A stretch of 64,000 nucleotides of DNA from Geothrix rubra (GTDB taxonomy: Bacteria > Acidobacteriota > Holophagae > Holophagales > Holophagaceae): the NCBI RefSeq assembly GCF_030268065.1, contig NZ_BSDD01000003.1, forward strand, positions 372,001 through 436,000. Direction: 5' to 3'. The translations under genes were made by a program, and so were the position numbers. Below are positions 1 through 8,059 of the stretch, in pieces; the first letter of the stretch is position 1, and each line of letters opens with the position of its first letter. Below the pieces are notes generated by a model. The model ran no database searches, was not told where the DNA came from, and saw only the letters and a list, made by a program, of their open reading frames with translations.

Positions 1-535
1 AGGTCTCGGCGGCCTGCTTGCGCACCTTCACCACTTCCAGGTCGGCCTGGGCTCCGAGCACCGCGAGGTAGGCCTTGGCCACGCCATGGAGCACGTCCAG
101 CTCGGCGGTGGTGTAGGCGTAGCGGGCCTCGCGTTCGCCCATCCTCGCCACCTTGATCGCGGTGCCCAGCTTGCCCCAGTAGAAGAGGGGCTGGGAGAAG
201 GTGGCCTGGCTGGTCCAGACGTTGCGGGCACCCACCAGGGAGGCGGGGTTCAGCCCGAAGGCCGCGGCGGAATCGCCGAAGCCGCTGTTGAGGAGGGAGA
301 CGTCCCGCACGCGGGTGAAGTCGCCGACCAGCGCGATCTGGGGCAGGGCGTCGGCGCGGGTGCTGGTGATGAGGCCCTCCCGCTCCTGGACCCGGGCCTT
401 GGCCGCGCGGATCTGCGGGTTCTCGGCCCGGGCCCGGGCCAGGGCCTGGGTCAGGTCGAAGGCGAGGGGCGCGGCCGGGGACGGCGCGGCCGTCGGCGCC
501 GGCGCCTGGAGGGCGGGGGGAGCGAATGGAACCAT
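1..535 (-). CDS. TolC-like outer membrane efflux protein, N-terminal part (partial)
   Basis: Reading from an ATG at 535 down to the window edge gives 178 residues typical of the first half of the outer membrane efflux (TolC/OEP) family: the FDLTQALARARAENPQI helix near residues 26-42, which aligns with the conserved start of OEP repeats, then a beta-strand region and alpha-barrel helices. The C-terminus lies outside the window. It starts two bases after the stop of the TetR gene, so the two are one transcript. The N-terminus (MVPFAPPALQAPAPTAAP) is Ala/Pro-rich and not a convincing signal peptide, and no better in-frame start was found just upstream. Pump components probably follow to the left. 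Family is clear; substrate unknown. Confidence 0.8.
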   Translation of the reverse strand, partial: MVPFAPPALQAPAPTAAPSPAAPLAFDLTQALARARAENPQIRAAKARVQEREGLITSTRADALPQIALVGDFTRVRDVSLLNSGFGDSAAAFGLNPASLVGARNVWTSQATFSQPLFYWGKLGTAIKVARMGEREARYAYTTAELDVLHGVAKAYLAVLGAQADLEVVKVRKQAAET

Positions 536-537
536 GA

Positions 538-1218
538 TCAGGGCCTCGTCTGCGGGAAGGCCTCGGGGACGCCCAGTCCCCGCAGGCTGAAGTCGGTGAA
601 GTGCTGGATCAGGACCTCGAGGTCCTTCGGGAAATCCGGATCCCCGCTCAGGAGCCGGATGAAGCCCAGCGAATTCCGGAAGTGGAGGATCTGGCCCTGG
701 ATGCTGAGGGTCATGCGGAGGTGGGCGTCGGGGTCCAGATCGGGACGGAGCACCCGCAGCAGGGCCAGGACCCGCTCCATGTAGGGACGGGCGAACTCCA
801 GCAGGACCGGTGCCGAGACCGGATGGGGCATCTGGATCTCGCGGCCGATGAGGGCCATGGCCGCCGCATCCACCTCGCTCTCCGCGGGACAGGACATCAG
901 GTCCGTCACGAAGGCCCGGATGTAGGCCTTCATGCCCTGGAGGGCGACCTCGCGGGCCCCCGGGCTGCCCGGTTCCGGCGGCGGCGGCAGCGAAGCCACC
1001 TCCGAGGCCTTGCGGTCGCTGATGTGGTGGAGCGCCTCCCGGTAGAGCCCCTCCTTGCCCCCGAAGTGGTAGGTCACCAGGGCCGAGTTGGCCTGGGCCC
1101 GCTGGGCGATCTCCCGGATGCCGGCCCCGTCGTAGCCCTTCTCCGCGAAGGTCAGGATGGCGGCCTCGATCAGCCGGTGCCGGGTGTCCTGGGGGAGATC
1201 AGGGGGCGGAGGGGTCAT
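538..1218 (-). CDS. TetR-family repressor, probably controlling the left efflux operon
   Basis: 226-residue TetR-type regulator. An N-terminal helix-turn-helix (about residues 12-60, with the family signature FAEKGYDGAGIREIAQRA followed by SALVTYHFGGKEGLY) is followed by an all-helical ligand domain. The ATG at 1218 is preferred over one 30 bases upstream because the shorter protein begins right before the HTH, and the longer form would run into the palindromic operator region. It is the first gene of a minus-strand operon with a TolC-like gene two bases downstream. Two identical 12-bp palindromes directly upstream are the likely binding sites, implying autorepression. The layout resembles CecR-type TetR regulators, but the inducer cannot be read from sequence. 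Confidence 0.87.
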   Translation of the reverse strand: MTPPPPDLPQDTRHRLIEAAILTFAEKGYDGAGIREIAQRAQANSALVTYHFGGKEGLYREALHHISDRKASEVASLPPPPEPGSPGAREVALQGMKAYIRAFVTDLMSCPAESEVDAAAMALIGREIQMPHPVSAPVLLEFARPYMERVLALLRVLRPDLDPDAHLRMTLSIQGQILHFRNSLGFIRLLSGDPDFPKDLEVLIQHFTDFSLRGLGVPEAFPQTRP

Positions 1219-1232
1219 GGGCGGGGCCTCAA

Positions 1233-1268
1233 TCAATCGATTGACCAATATTAATCAATCGATTGATT
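1233..1268. promoter_or_regulatory. Pair of palindromic TetR operators
   Basis: TCAATCGATTGA occurs twice as a perfect 12-bp palindrome, at 1233-1244 and 1255-1266, with centres 22 bp apart (two helical turns). The second extends to a perfect 16-bp palindrome, AATCAATCGATTGATT, at 1253-1268. The site lies 15 bp upstream of the leftward tetR start and in front of the rightward tetR. Spacing and symmetry are as expected for cooperative binding of two TetR dimers on one face of the DNA. The sequence is seen directly; the identity of the bound protein is inferred from position. Confidence 0.85.
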
Positions 1269-1310
1269 CAGTCAAGCCAAATCCCCCCTCGAGCTCTGTT
1301 GATAAACGAC

Positions 1311-1338
1311 TTGACGGTAGTAATTGAAATTCTAAATT
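1311..1338 (+). promoter_or_regulatory. Candidate sigma-70-type promoter for the tetR-tolC-emrAB operon
   Basis: TTGACG at 1311-1316 is followed after 16 bp by TAAATT at 1333-1338, in one of the few AT-rich patches of the window and about 25 bp before the ATG at 1362. The -35 is a 5/6 match and the -10 a 4/6 match to consensus. A clear ribosome binding site, GGAGGT, sits at 1353-1358. Confidence 0.45.
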
Positions 1339-1361
1339 CGGAATGCCGGTTCGGAGGTCCC

Positions 1362-1976
1362 ATGACCGTGTCACGGAAGGACCTGGAGAGGCGCCAGCGG
1401 CGGGACCTGCTCCTGGAGGCCGCCAGCCGGGTCTTCGGACGGAAACCCTTCGACGAGGCCACCATGCAGGAGGTGGCGGCCGAGGCCCAGATCGGGATGC
1501 AGGGGCTCTACGAGCAGTTCCCCTCCAAGCAGGCCCTCTACGAGCAGGTGATCCTCGACCGCGCCCTGGCCTTCCAGGCCAAGATCCAGACCCTCCTCGA
1601 TCGGGAGCTGCCGCCCCTGGAAGCCCTGCGGCGCCTGGCCCTGGCCTATGCGGACCAGTTCCGGGAGCGCCCCATGCACCTGCCCATGTTCATCCAGAAC
1701 CGGGTGCACTTCGACTGGGGCTTCGATTCCCGCTTCGCCCCCCGGCTGCGCGAGATCTACGAGGAAGAGCGGACGCACCTCAGGGACCTCATGGTCCGCG
1801 CCATCCAGGCGGGCCTGGTCCGCGACCTCGAGCCGGATTTCCTGGCCCAGCTCTGCCTGGACGTCCTCCAGTCCTCCCTGCACCACGGCCATGTCAGGCA
1901 CCCGGGGGAACCCTCCGAGGTCAGCGTGGATCGCGCCCTGGACTGCCTCCTGGAGGGCGTGGGGGTGGCGCCGTGA
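1362..1976 (+). CDS. TetR-family regulator of the right-hand efflux operon
   Basis: 204-residue TetR-type regulator. The HTH spans roughly residues 10-60 (DLLLEAASRVFGRKPFDEA, then MQEVAAEAQIGMQGLYEQFPSK); the rest is a helical effector domain. The ATG at 1362 has a GGAGGT motif a few bases upstream; an earlier in-frame ATG at 1263 would add 33 non-conserved residues and overlap the operator. The stop overlaps the GTG start of the tolC-like gene (GTGA), so the regulator heads a four-gene operon with tolC-, emrA- and emrB-like genes, presumably as its own repressor. It is only distantly similar to the TetR encoded on the other strand, suggesting different inducers. Confidence 0.88.
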   Translation: MTVSRKDLERRQRRDLLLEAASRVFGRKPFDEATMQEVAAEAQIGMQGLYEQFPSKQALYEQVILDRALAFQAKIQTLLDRELPPLEALRRLALAYADQFRERPMHLPMFIQNRVHFDWGFDSRFAPRLREIYEEERTHLRDLMVRAIQAGLVRDLEPDFLAQLCLDVLQSSLHHGHVRHPGEPSEVSVDRALDCLLEGVGVAP

Positions 1977-3340
1977 GACCTGCGGCCGCCCTCCTCCTCC
2001 TGGCCCTGCCCGCCCTCGCCGGCGAGCCCCTCACCCTCGTCCAGGCCCTCCGGCAGGCGGGATCCGCCTCCCTCCCCGCCGAGTCGGCCCGGCTGTCCCT
2101 GGCCGCCGCCCGGGAGGACGAGGCCCGCGCCCGGAGCCCCTACTGGCCGGACCTGCAGGTCCAGGGGGGCTACCGCCTGCTGGACGAGCGGCCGGGGCTG
2201 ATCTCCCAGCCCATCTCGCTGGGCGCGATGCAGCTCGGCCCCTTCACCACGCCGCCCGTGGTGGTGCCGCCCCAGGTCTTCCCCACGGAGGACCGCCATG
2301 CCTGGCAGTACCGCATCTCGCTGCAGTACCTCGTCTGGGACTTCGGCCGTCGGGACCGGGCCCTGGCCGCCGCCCGGGCAGGCGTGGCCGGCACCGGCTT
2401 CCAGGGCGGGGCCGAGGTCCGGCGGGCCCAGGGGGAGGCGGCGGCCCGCTACGTCGCCCTCCTCGACCTGGAGGCCCAGCGCCGGGTGCTGCGCCAGCGG
2501 AAGACGGCCCTGGAGGGCCACCGGGCGGCGGTGCAGGCCCTCTTCGAGCACGGCGTCGTCGCCCGGAACGACCTCCTCCGCACCGAGGTGGCCCTGCGCC
2601 GGGTGGAGGACGCGGACCGGGCCCTGGACGCCGCCGGGGCCTCGGCCCGGGAGGCCCTGAACCTGGCCCTGGGCCGCCCTGCGGCGGAGCCCCTCGCCCT
2701 CCCCGGGGATCTCGCGGGCCCGCCGGAGCTGCCCTGGGACGAGGCCGCCTGCCGGGCGAAGGCCGCCGAAGCCAACGACTCGGTGCGGGCCCTGGCGGCC
2801 AGGGTCCGGGCCCTGGAGCAGCGGACCTCCGCCCTCCGGCGCGATCAGCTGCCCGTGGTGGTGGCCGAGGCCAGCCACACCTACGCCCAGAACCCCTATC
2901 TCGCCCATGAGCACGAGAACGCCCTCTTCCTCGGCCTCTCCTGGAAGGTCTTCGATGGCGGCGGCCGGCGGGCGCGGGCCGACCAGTCGGAAGCGGAGTC
3001 CGCCCGGGCCCGCCGGGAGCTGCTGGAGGCCCGCCGCCAGGCGGAGAGCGGCGCCGCGACGGCCTTCCGGGCCTACCGCCAGGCCCTGCGCGAGGCGGAG
3101 ACGGCCGGGACCAATGCCCGCGCCGCCGAGGAGAACCTGCGCATCGTGAACGACCAGTACGCCGAGGGCCTCCTCCGCACCATCGACGTGCTGGACGCCG
3201 AATCCGTGCTGGCCGAGAGCCGCAGCGCCCAGGCCGAGCGCCGCTACCGCGCCTTCGCCCAGCAGGCGGCCCTCCTGGCCCTGCTCGGCGAGGACCTGCC
3301 CGCCTTCTACGAGCGGAAGCCTTCCGCACCGGAGCCCTGA
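1973..3340 (+). CDS. TolC-family outer membrane efflux channel
   Basis: 455-residue outer membrane factor. GTG at 1973 gives a standard Sec signal peptide (RPAAALLLLALPALAGEP) and overlaps the tetR stop by 4 bases. Two OEP repeats follow: the first starts at LTLVQALRQAG and contains strand segments around residues 60-120 including WQYRISLQYLVWDFG; the second ends with the typical NLRIVNDQYAEGLLRTIDVLDAE segment, after which many family members carry their equatorial helices. Length matches TolC/OprM relatives. With the downstream EmrA- and EmrB-like proteins it should form a tripartite pump spanning both membranes. The start codon is non-ATG; translational coupling to tetR is likely. Confidence 0.9.
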   Translation: MRPAAALLLLALPALAGEPLTLVQALRQAGSASLPAESARLSLAAAREDEARARSPYWPDLQVQGGYRLLDERPGLISQPISLGAMQLGPFTTPPVVVPPQVFPTEDRHAWQYRISLQYLVWDFGRRDRALAAARAGVAGTGFQGGAEVRRAQGEAAARYVALLDLEAQRRVLRQRKTALEGHRAAVQALFEHGVVARNDLLRTEVALRRVEDADRALDAAGASAREALNLALGRPAAEPLALPGDLAGPPELPWDEAACRAKAAEANDSVRALAARVRALEQRTSALRRDQLPVVVAEASHTYAQNPYLAHEHENALFLGLSWKVFDGGGRRARADQSEAESARARRELLEARRQAESGAATAFRAYRQALREAETAGTNARAAEENLRIVNDQYAEGLLRTIDVLDAESVLAESRSAQAERRYRAFAQQAALLALLGEDLPAFYERKPSAPEP

Positions 3341-3341
3341 C

Positions 3342-4349
3342 ATGGCCGCCCCCTCCCTCAAGAAGGGCCTCTCCCTCGCCGCGATCCTCGTGCTCGCCGC
3401 CGCCGGCGGGTTGTGGGGCCTCCTCCGCTGGCGCCACGCCCAGGTCTTCGTGGCCACGGACGATGCCTACGTGAGGGGATCCATCATCACCGTGGCCTCC
3501 CGCATCCCGGGCCCGCTCCAGGCGGTGGCCGTGCAGGAGAACCAGCCGGTGACGGCCGGCCAGGTCCTCGCCACGGTGGATCCGCGCGACTACGACGCGG
3601 CTGTGGCCCGGGCCCGGGCCTCCCTGGGGGAGGCGACCAGCGCCCTGGCCCTCAACGAGGCCCAGATCGCCCAGGCCCGCGCCCAGCTGCAGGCGGCGGA
3701 GAGCCAGCGGGAGCTGGCCGCCCTGGAGAAGGCGCGGCTGACGGCCCTCCACGCCCGGCAGTCCATCCCCGCCCAGAAGGTGGACCACGCCGTCACCGCC
3801 GACGCCGTGGCCGCCGCGCAGGTGGCGGCGGCCCGCAAGCAGGTGGCCGCGGCCCAGGGCCTGCTCGGCGTCAGCCGCAGCAAGGTGGGCGTGGCCCAGG
3901 CGGCCCTGGAGCAGGCCCGGCTGCAGCGTTCCTACTGCGACGTGACGGCCCCCGTGGACGGCGTGGTGAGCCGAAAGCTGGCCGAGAAGGGCATCGTGGT
4001 GGCCGCGGGCCAGCCGCTCCTGGCGGTGGTGCCGCTCGGGGCCGGGCAGCTCTGGGTGGAGGCGAACTTCAAGGAGACCCAGCTCCGTCGCGTGCGGCCC
4101 GGCCAGTCGGTGACCCTGCGGGCGGACCTGGACGACGGCCGCGAATTCCGCGGCACCGTGGAGAGCCTGGCGGCGGGGACCGGCTCGGTGTTCAGCCTGC
4201 TGCCCGCCGAGAACGCCACGGGGAACTGGGTGAAGGTGGTCCAGCGCTTGCCCGTGCGCATCCGCCTGGAACCGAACGCCGACCCGGAGCGCCGGCTGCG
4301 GGTGGGGCTGAGCGTCACGGCGGAGATCGACACCCGGGAGGCGAGGTGA
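3342..4349 (+). CDS. HlyD/EmrA-family membrane fusion protein
   Basis: 335-residue periplasmic adaptor. One N-terminal membrane anchor (about residues 8-27, LSLAAILVLAAAGGLWGLL) is followed by the EmrA signature VATDDAYVRGSIITVASRIPG, a biotinyl-lipoyl half, a long alpha-hairpin (about residues 80-185, rich in Ala/Gln/Glu), the second lipoyl half (CDVTAPVDGVVSRKLAEKG) and a beta-barrel with LWVEANFKETQL. It links the inner-membrane transporter to the TolC-like channel. The ATG begins one base after the tolC-like stop. Assignment to the EmrA branch rests on the TDDAYV motif and on the DHA2 transporter directly downstream. Confidence 0.92.
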   Translation: MAAPSLKKGLSLAAILVLAAAGGLWGLLRWRHAQVFVATDDAYVRGSIITVASRIPGPLQAVAVQENQPVTAGQVLATVDPRDYDAAVARARASLGEATSALALNEAQIAQARAQLQAAESQRELAALEKARLTALHARQSIPAQKVDHAVTADAVAAAQVAAARKQVAAAQGLLGVSRSKVGVAQAALEQARLQRSYCDVTAPVDGVVSRKLAEKGIVVAAGQPLLAVVPLGAGQLWVEANFKETQLRRVRPGQSVTLRADLDDGREFRGTVESLAAGTGSVFSLLPAENATGNWVKVVQRLPVRIRLEPNADPERRLRVGLSVTAEIDTREAR

Positions 4350-4353
4350 GGCC

Positions 4354-5910
4354 GTGACCGCGCCGGGCCCGAACCCCTCCCTGAAATGGATCGTGGCCTT
4401 CACGACCATGCTGGGGACCTTCATGGAGGTGCTCGACACCTCGGTGGCGAATGTGGCCCTGCCCCACATGAAGGGCAGCTTCGCCGCCGGCACCGACGAG
4501 ATCACCTGGGTCATCACCAGCTACCTGGTGGCCAACGCCATCATCCTGCCCATCACGGGCTGGCTGGGTGCGGCCTTCGGCCGCCGGCGCCTCTACCTCC
4601 TCTGCCTCGCCATCTTCACCCTCGCCTCCTTCGGGGCGGGCGCGGCGCCCACCCTGGGGTTCCTCATCCTCATGCGCGTGGTCCAGGGCCTCTCCGGCGG
4701 CGCCATGGTGCCCATGAGCCAGGCCATCACCCTGGAGGCCTTCCCGAAGGAGGAGCAGGGGATGGCCTCGGCCCTCTTCGGCATCGGCGTCATCTTCGGG
4801 CCCATCGTGGGACCCCTCGTGGGGGGCTGGATCACGGACCACTGGACCTGGCCCTGGATCTTCTGGATCAACCTGCCCGTGGGCGCCCTGGCCTACGCCC
4901 TGGCCACCGCCTTCGTGGAGGACCCGGACTACCTCAGGCCACCGGAGGGCCGGGCGGACCTGTGGAGCCTGCTCTTCATCGCGGTGGGCCTGGGCTGCCT
5001 GGAGATCTTCCTGAACCGGGGCGAGCGCCTGGACTGGCTGGCCAGCAACTCCATGAAGGTGGCCATGGGCCTGGCCATCCTGGGGCTGGCGCTCTTCGTG
5101 TGGCGCAGCCTCACCGCGGAGCATCCCCTGGTGGACCTCCGCATCTTCCGAATCCCCGAGTTCGCCTCGGGCATGCTGCTCATCTTCATGGTGAGCTTCG
5201 GGCTCTACGGGGCCTTCATCCTCCTGCCCCTCTTCGTCCAGCACCTGCTGGGCTTCACCCCCACCTGGGCCGGCATGATCCTCAGCCCGGGCGGCGTGGC
5301 CTCGATCCTCGCCATGATCCTCGTGGCCCTGCTCATGAAGCGGGTGGACGCCCGGATCTTCGTGGCCGCCGGGGTGGCCTCCATGGCCTACTCCGCCTGG
5401 CTGCTCACCCGCCTGAGCCTGGCCACGGACTTCTCCTACCTGGTGGTGGCCTGGATCTTCCACGGCATCGGCATCGGCTTCATCTTCGTGCCGGTGGCGA
5501 CGGTGGCGGTCCGCCGCATCCCGCCGGAATCCATGGGCGTGGCCAGCGGCATGTTCAACCTCATGCGCAACGAGGGCGGCAGCGTGGGCATCGCCGTGGC
5601 CACGACGGTCCTGAGCCAGCGGGCCCAGTTCCACCACGCCCGCCTGGCGGAGCACATCAGCGCCACCAGCGGCCCGGTCCAGGAGGCCTACACCCGTCTG
5701 GGCCAGGGCCTCTTCCCCTGGGCCGGGCTGGATCCTGTCTCCGTGAAGGGCCTGGCCGCCGGGCTCATCGGGGCCGAGGTCACCCGGCAGTCCTTCGTCC
5801 TCGGATTCGTGGACGCCTTCGGGTTCCTGGTGGTGGTGTTCCTGGTCGCCCTGCCCTTCGTCCTGGCCCTGAAATCCCCCCCTGGAGGCGGAGGCCTCGT
5901 GCTGCATTGA
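4354..5910 (+). CDS. EmrB/QacA-type (DHA2) major facilitator drug:H+ antiporter
   Basis: 518 residues with about 14 predicted membrane helices, as in the DHA2 family of the major facilitator superfamily. Recognisable motifs are VLDTSVANVALPHM in helix 1, motif A as GWLGAAFGRRRLYL, and motif C as GPIVGPLVGGWITDHW. Starts at GTG 4354, four bases after the adaptor gene. Together with the upstream adaptor and TolC-like channel this is a complete EmrAB-TolC-type tripartite pump, expected to expel hydrophobic compounds with proton import. Substrate cannot be inferred. It is the last pump gene; a hairpin at 5923-5941 follows. Confidence 0.93.
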   Translation: MTAPGPNPSLKWIVAFTTMLGTFMEVLDTSVANVALPHMKGSFAAGTDEITWVITSYLVANAIILPITGWLGAAFGRRRLYLLCLAIFTLASFGAGAAPTLGFLILMRVVQGLSGGAMVPMSQAITLEAFPKEEQGMASALFGIGVIFGPIVGPLVGGWITDHWTWPWIFWINLPVGALAYALATAFVEDPDYLRPPEGRADLWSLLFIAVGLGCLEIFLNRGERLDWLASNSMKVAMGLAILGLALFVWRSLTAEHPLVDLRIFRIPEFASGMLLIFMVSFGLYGAFILLPLFVQHLLGFTPTWAGMILSPGGVASILAMILVALLMKRVDARIFVAAGVASMAYSAWLLTRLSLATDFSYLVVAWIFHGIGIGFIFVPVATVAVRRIPPESMGVASGMFNLMRNEGGSVGIAVATTVLSQRAQFHHARLAEHISATSGPVQEAYTRLGQGLFPWAGLDPVSVKGLAAGLIGAEVTRQSFVLGFVDAFGFLVVVFLVALPFVLALKSPPGGGGLVLH

Positions 5911-5922
5911 TCCGCCCTCCCC

Positions 5923-5941
5923 GAGGCCGCGGTCCGGCCTC
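5923..5941. terminator. Hairpin after the efflux operon
   Basis: GAGGCCG (5923-5929) pairs perfectly with CGGCCTC (5935-5941) across a 5-base loop, immediately after the emrB-like stop. No T-run follows, so it may be a weak terminator or only an mRNA 3'-end stabiliser before the next small gene. Confidence 0.35.
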
Positions 5942-5960
5942 ACCCCTGAAAGGAGCTCCC

Positions 5961-6377
5961 ATGACCCTCCGAACCCGCGTGGCCAGCCTCGACGACGCCT
6001 CGGGCGAACTGGCCCTCAGCCTCAGCAAACTGGAGATGGAGGCCGCCCGGGGGGTCCCCAGCAGGGAGGAGCAGATCGACTTCCTCCACGACCTCCACCG
6101 GGCCGTCGTCCGCAAGGAGATCCACCCCTGGCGCCTCCGGGCGCGCCACACGGCCGTGGGGGGCATCGTCCTCGGGGTGGCCTCGCTCCTGCTGCCGGCG
6201 GAGATGCCCTACCGGGAGGTGGCCTTCCCCGCGATCCTCGCCCTCGGGGCCCTCGCGCTGCTGGGGGCCGCCGCCGAGCTGGTCATCTACGTGCGGGCCC
6301 TCCGGAAGGAGCGGCAGTGGCTCCACCACGAGGAAGCCGCGGTCCTGAACGGCCGCCCGCTCCTGGGCGGGCGGTAG
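5961..6377 (+). CDS. Small two-helix inner membrane protein, function unknown
   Basis: 138 residues. The N-terminal half is soluble and acidic/helical (MTLRTRVASLDDASGELALSL onward). Two hydrophobic segments follow, about residues 71-86 (VGGIVLGVASLLLPAE) and 92-112 (AFPAILALGALALLGAAAEL), and a basic C-terminus ends in a Gly/Arg tail. AAAGGAGCTCCC precedes the ATG at 5961, a good ribosome binding site. I do not recognise the family. It follows the efflux operon after a hairpin and precedes another small membrane protein, so whether it belongs to the pump transcript is open. Confidence 0.65.
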   Translation: MTLRTRVASLDDASGELALSLSKLEMEAARGVPSREEQIDFLHDLHRAVVRKEIHPWRLRARHTAVGGIVLGVASLLLPAEMPYREVAFPAILALGALALLGAAAELVIYVRALRKERQWLHHEEAAVLNGRPLLGGR

Positions 6378-6451
6378 CGTTGTGACCCCCTGCCCGAATT
6401 CCGCCCGGGGGTCGCCGAATCGTGATAGGAAAGGAAGGCGAGGGTCCGTCC

Positions 6452-6796
6452 ATGCTCTTCCTGGTCTTCTATTTCATCCTCAGCGCCGTCCTGGTCTTCC
6501 AGGGCCTGCACCTGGCCGCGGAAACCACCACCCCCCTGGGCACCCTGCCCGAGGAGGTGGCCCAGGACGGTCCCACCAGCCGGGGCTGGGGCGGCCTCCT
6601 CATGGCCTACGGCGCCTTCAGCGCCCTCATCGGGGCCCTCGGCTTCGCCTACCCGGACCTGGCCCCCGCCCGGCCCATCCTCTTCCTGCTGGGCTGGATC
6701 TTCCTGGCCCTCTTCGGCCTCTGGGTGCTCTTCCTGGGCCGCCAGGCGGAGTTCATGGGCAAGCCCACCCTCACGGACGACCACGGGCACCACTGA
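6452..6796 (+). CDS. Small three-helix membrane protein, function unknown
   Basis: 114 residues with three hydrophobic helices: about 2-18 (LFLVFYFILSAVLVFQG), 48-68 (around GLLMAYGAFSALIGALGFAY) and 75-98 (PILFLLGWIFLALFGLWVLFLG). The C-terminus ends DDHGHH, a short His/Asp cluster that could bind metal. ATG 6452 is chosen because AAGGAAGGCGAGG lies just upstream and it opens directly into the first helix; an in-frame ATG at 6422 would include that ribosome binding site in the coding region. No family recognised. A strong bidirectional hairpin follows the stop. Confidence 0.6.
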   Translation: MLFLVFYFILSAVLVFQGLHLAAETTTPLGTLPEEVAQDGPTSRGWGGLLMAYGAFSALIGALGFAYPDLAPARPILFLLGWIFLALFGLWVLFLGRQAEFMGKPTLTDDHGHH

Positions 6797-6819
6797 GTCC
6801 GCCTCGCCCTGAACACGAA

Positions 6820-6845
6820 AAAGGCGGCCGTTTCCGGCCGCCTTT
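6820..6845. terminator. Bidirectional intrinsic terminator
   Basis: An 11-bp perfect stem, AAAGGCGGCCG (6820-6830) with CGGCCGCCTTT (6835-6845), and a 4-base loop. It lies between the convergent small membrane gene and the cold-shock gene; the A-run and T-run flanks let it work on both strands. Confidence 0.85.
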
Positions 6846-6866
6846 CCGTTCTGCGGAAGCTGCTGG

Positions 6867-7070
6867 TTACAGCTTGACGACGTTGGTCGCCTGGGGGCCC
6901 TTCTGGCCCTGGGCGACTTCGAAGCTGACGCGCTGGTTCTCGTCGAGGGTGCGGAAGCCGCCGCCCTGGATCGCGGTGTGGTGGACGAAGAGATCCGAGC
7001 CGCCCTCGTCGGGGGTGATGAAGCCGAACCCCTTCTCAGCGTTGAACCACTTGACGGTGCCTTGAGCCAT
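6867..7070 (-). CDS. CspA-family cold-shock / RNA chaperone protein
   Basis: 67-residue single cold-shock domain protein, exactly the family length. RNP1 ([12 protein letters not shown], about residues 13-24) and RNP2 (DLFVHHTAI) are intact. It binds single-stranded RNA and DNA through the aromatic patch and melts mRNA structure. The ATG at 7070 gives the canonical [14 protein letters not shown] start; a longer frame upstream lies in the untranslated leader. A leader of roughly 100 bases separates it from a probable promoter near 7186, as usual for csp genes with structured leaders. It ends at a strong shared terminator. Confidence 0.96.
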   Translation of the reverse strand: MAQGTVKWFNAEKGFGFITPDEGGSDLFVHHTAIQGGGFRTLDENQRVSFEVAQGQKGPQATNVVKL

Positions 7071-7217
7071 GATTGTTTCCTGCGTGTGTCTGGTGATGCT
7101 GATGCGATGACATCCCCCAGACAAGGCCGTCATAGCTTGGGCGTGGTACCTGCACTTCGCAGGCCACGCGCATCAGGATGACAGGATTATCCATTTGCAA
7201 TCTATTTTTTTCGGGAG
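7071..7217 (-). promoter_or_regulatory. Long csp leader and candidate promoter
   Basis: No gene is seen here. On the minus strand a GATAAT hexamer (complement of 7186-7191) lies downstream of an A-tract (complement of the T-run at 7204-7210) in an AT-rich patch. Transcription from it would give an untranslated leader of about 105-110 bases, in the range typical of cold-shock mRNAs. The -35 element is poor, so the exact start is uncertain. Confidence 0.4.
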
Positions 7218-7218
7218 G

Positions 7219-8016
7219 TCAGAACCGGACCACCGCCCCGAATCCGGCGCCCTTCCGATCCAGCTTGAACTCCAGGTCATCCTTGATGGAGCCCTTGGGC
7301 ACGTCGAAGGTGCCCCCCTCGTAGAACGCCCTGAGCCCCAGCCACTTCACGGGGAACACCCGGACGTCCAGGCCCAGCAGCGTGTACTTGGCCCCCTTGT
7401 AGGCCAGGTAGTGGAGGTAGGCCTTGGACTCCAGGACCCCATCGAAGGCCCGGGTCCCCCCCGAGAGGCCGACCTGGGGGATGGGCGCCGATACGGAGGT
7501 GCTGGCATAGGTCGCGGCGAGGGGGGACGGCGGGACGTCGTGGATGTCCATGTCGATCTTCCAGGCCTGCACGCCCAGGTCGAAGCCGACCCAGCCCTCG
7601 GGGTAGCTGAAGAACTTGATGGTCCAGGTACCGTCCACGCTGGCCAGCTTCACGTGGGACAGGACCCGGTCGGCGGCACTGTAGGTGGTCCCGTTCAGGG
7701 TGATGTTCCGGGTGAGGATCCGGTCGCCCCGGTACTCGGCGGAACCGGTGGAGACCTGGAACCCGAAGCGCGGCCCCTGGTAGTCCATGAAGAAACCGGG
7801 CGTGGTCTTGTCCTTGCCCAATCCCAGGTCCGAATCCAGGTCCAGGGCGATGGGCTGGCCGTTCTGGGTGCCCTGGAAGTGGCCCGTGAGGTCGGGGCCG
7901 TAGACCTGGCCGCCGACGGTGAAGGAGCGGTTCGAGGGGGCGGGGCCCTCCGTCCGGCCCATCTGGGCGAAGACAGGAGTGCCGCACAGGATCAGGGCCA
8001 GGGGCAGGGCGCGCAT
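7219..8016 (-). CDS. Outer membrane beta-barrel protein, function unknown
   Basis: 265 residues with a clear signal peptide (MRALPLALILCGTPVFAQ) and alternating hydrophobic/polar strands throughout, ending in GAGFGAVVRF with a terminal Phe, the usual signal for BAM-dependent outer membrane insertion. Aromatic-rich strands (TPGFFMDYQGPRFGFQVS, LHYLAYKGAKYTLLGLDVRV) fit a small barrel of perhaps 8-12 strands. No specific family recognised. It stands alone between the csp leader and the E1 gene, which ends 44 bases upstream; it could be on the same transcript as E1. Confidence 0.7.
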   Translation of the reverse strand: MRALPLALILCGTPVFAQMGRTEGPAPSNRSFTVGGQVYGPDLTGHFQGTQNGQPIALDLDSDLGLGKDKTTPGFFMDYQGPRFGFQVSTGSAEYRGDRILTRNITLNGTTYSAADRVLSHVKLASVDGTWTIKFFSYPEGWVGFDLGVQAWKIDMDIHDVPPSPLAATYASTSVSAPIPQVGLSGGTRAFDGVLESKAYLHYLAYKGAKYTLLGLDVRVFPVKWLGLRAFYEGGTFDVPKGSIKDDLEFKLDRKGAGFGAVVRF

Positions 8017-8059
8017 GGATCCTCCGGAATGAGCGATGCCCTGCTCTATCGGCAGACGC

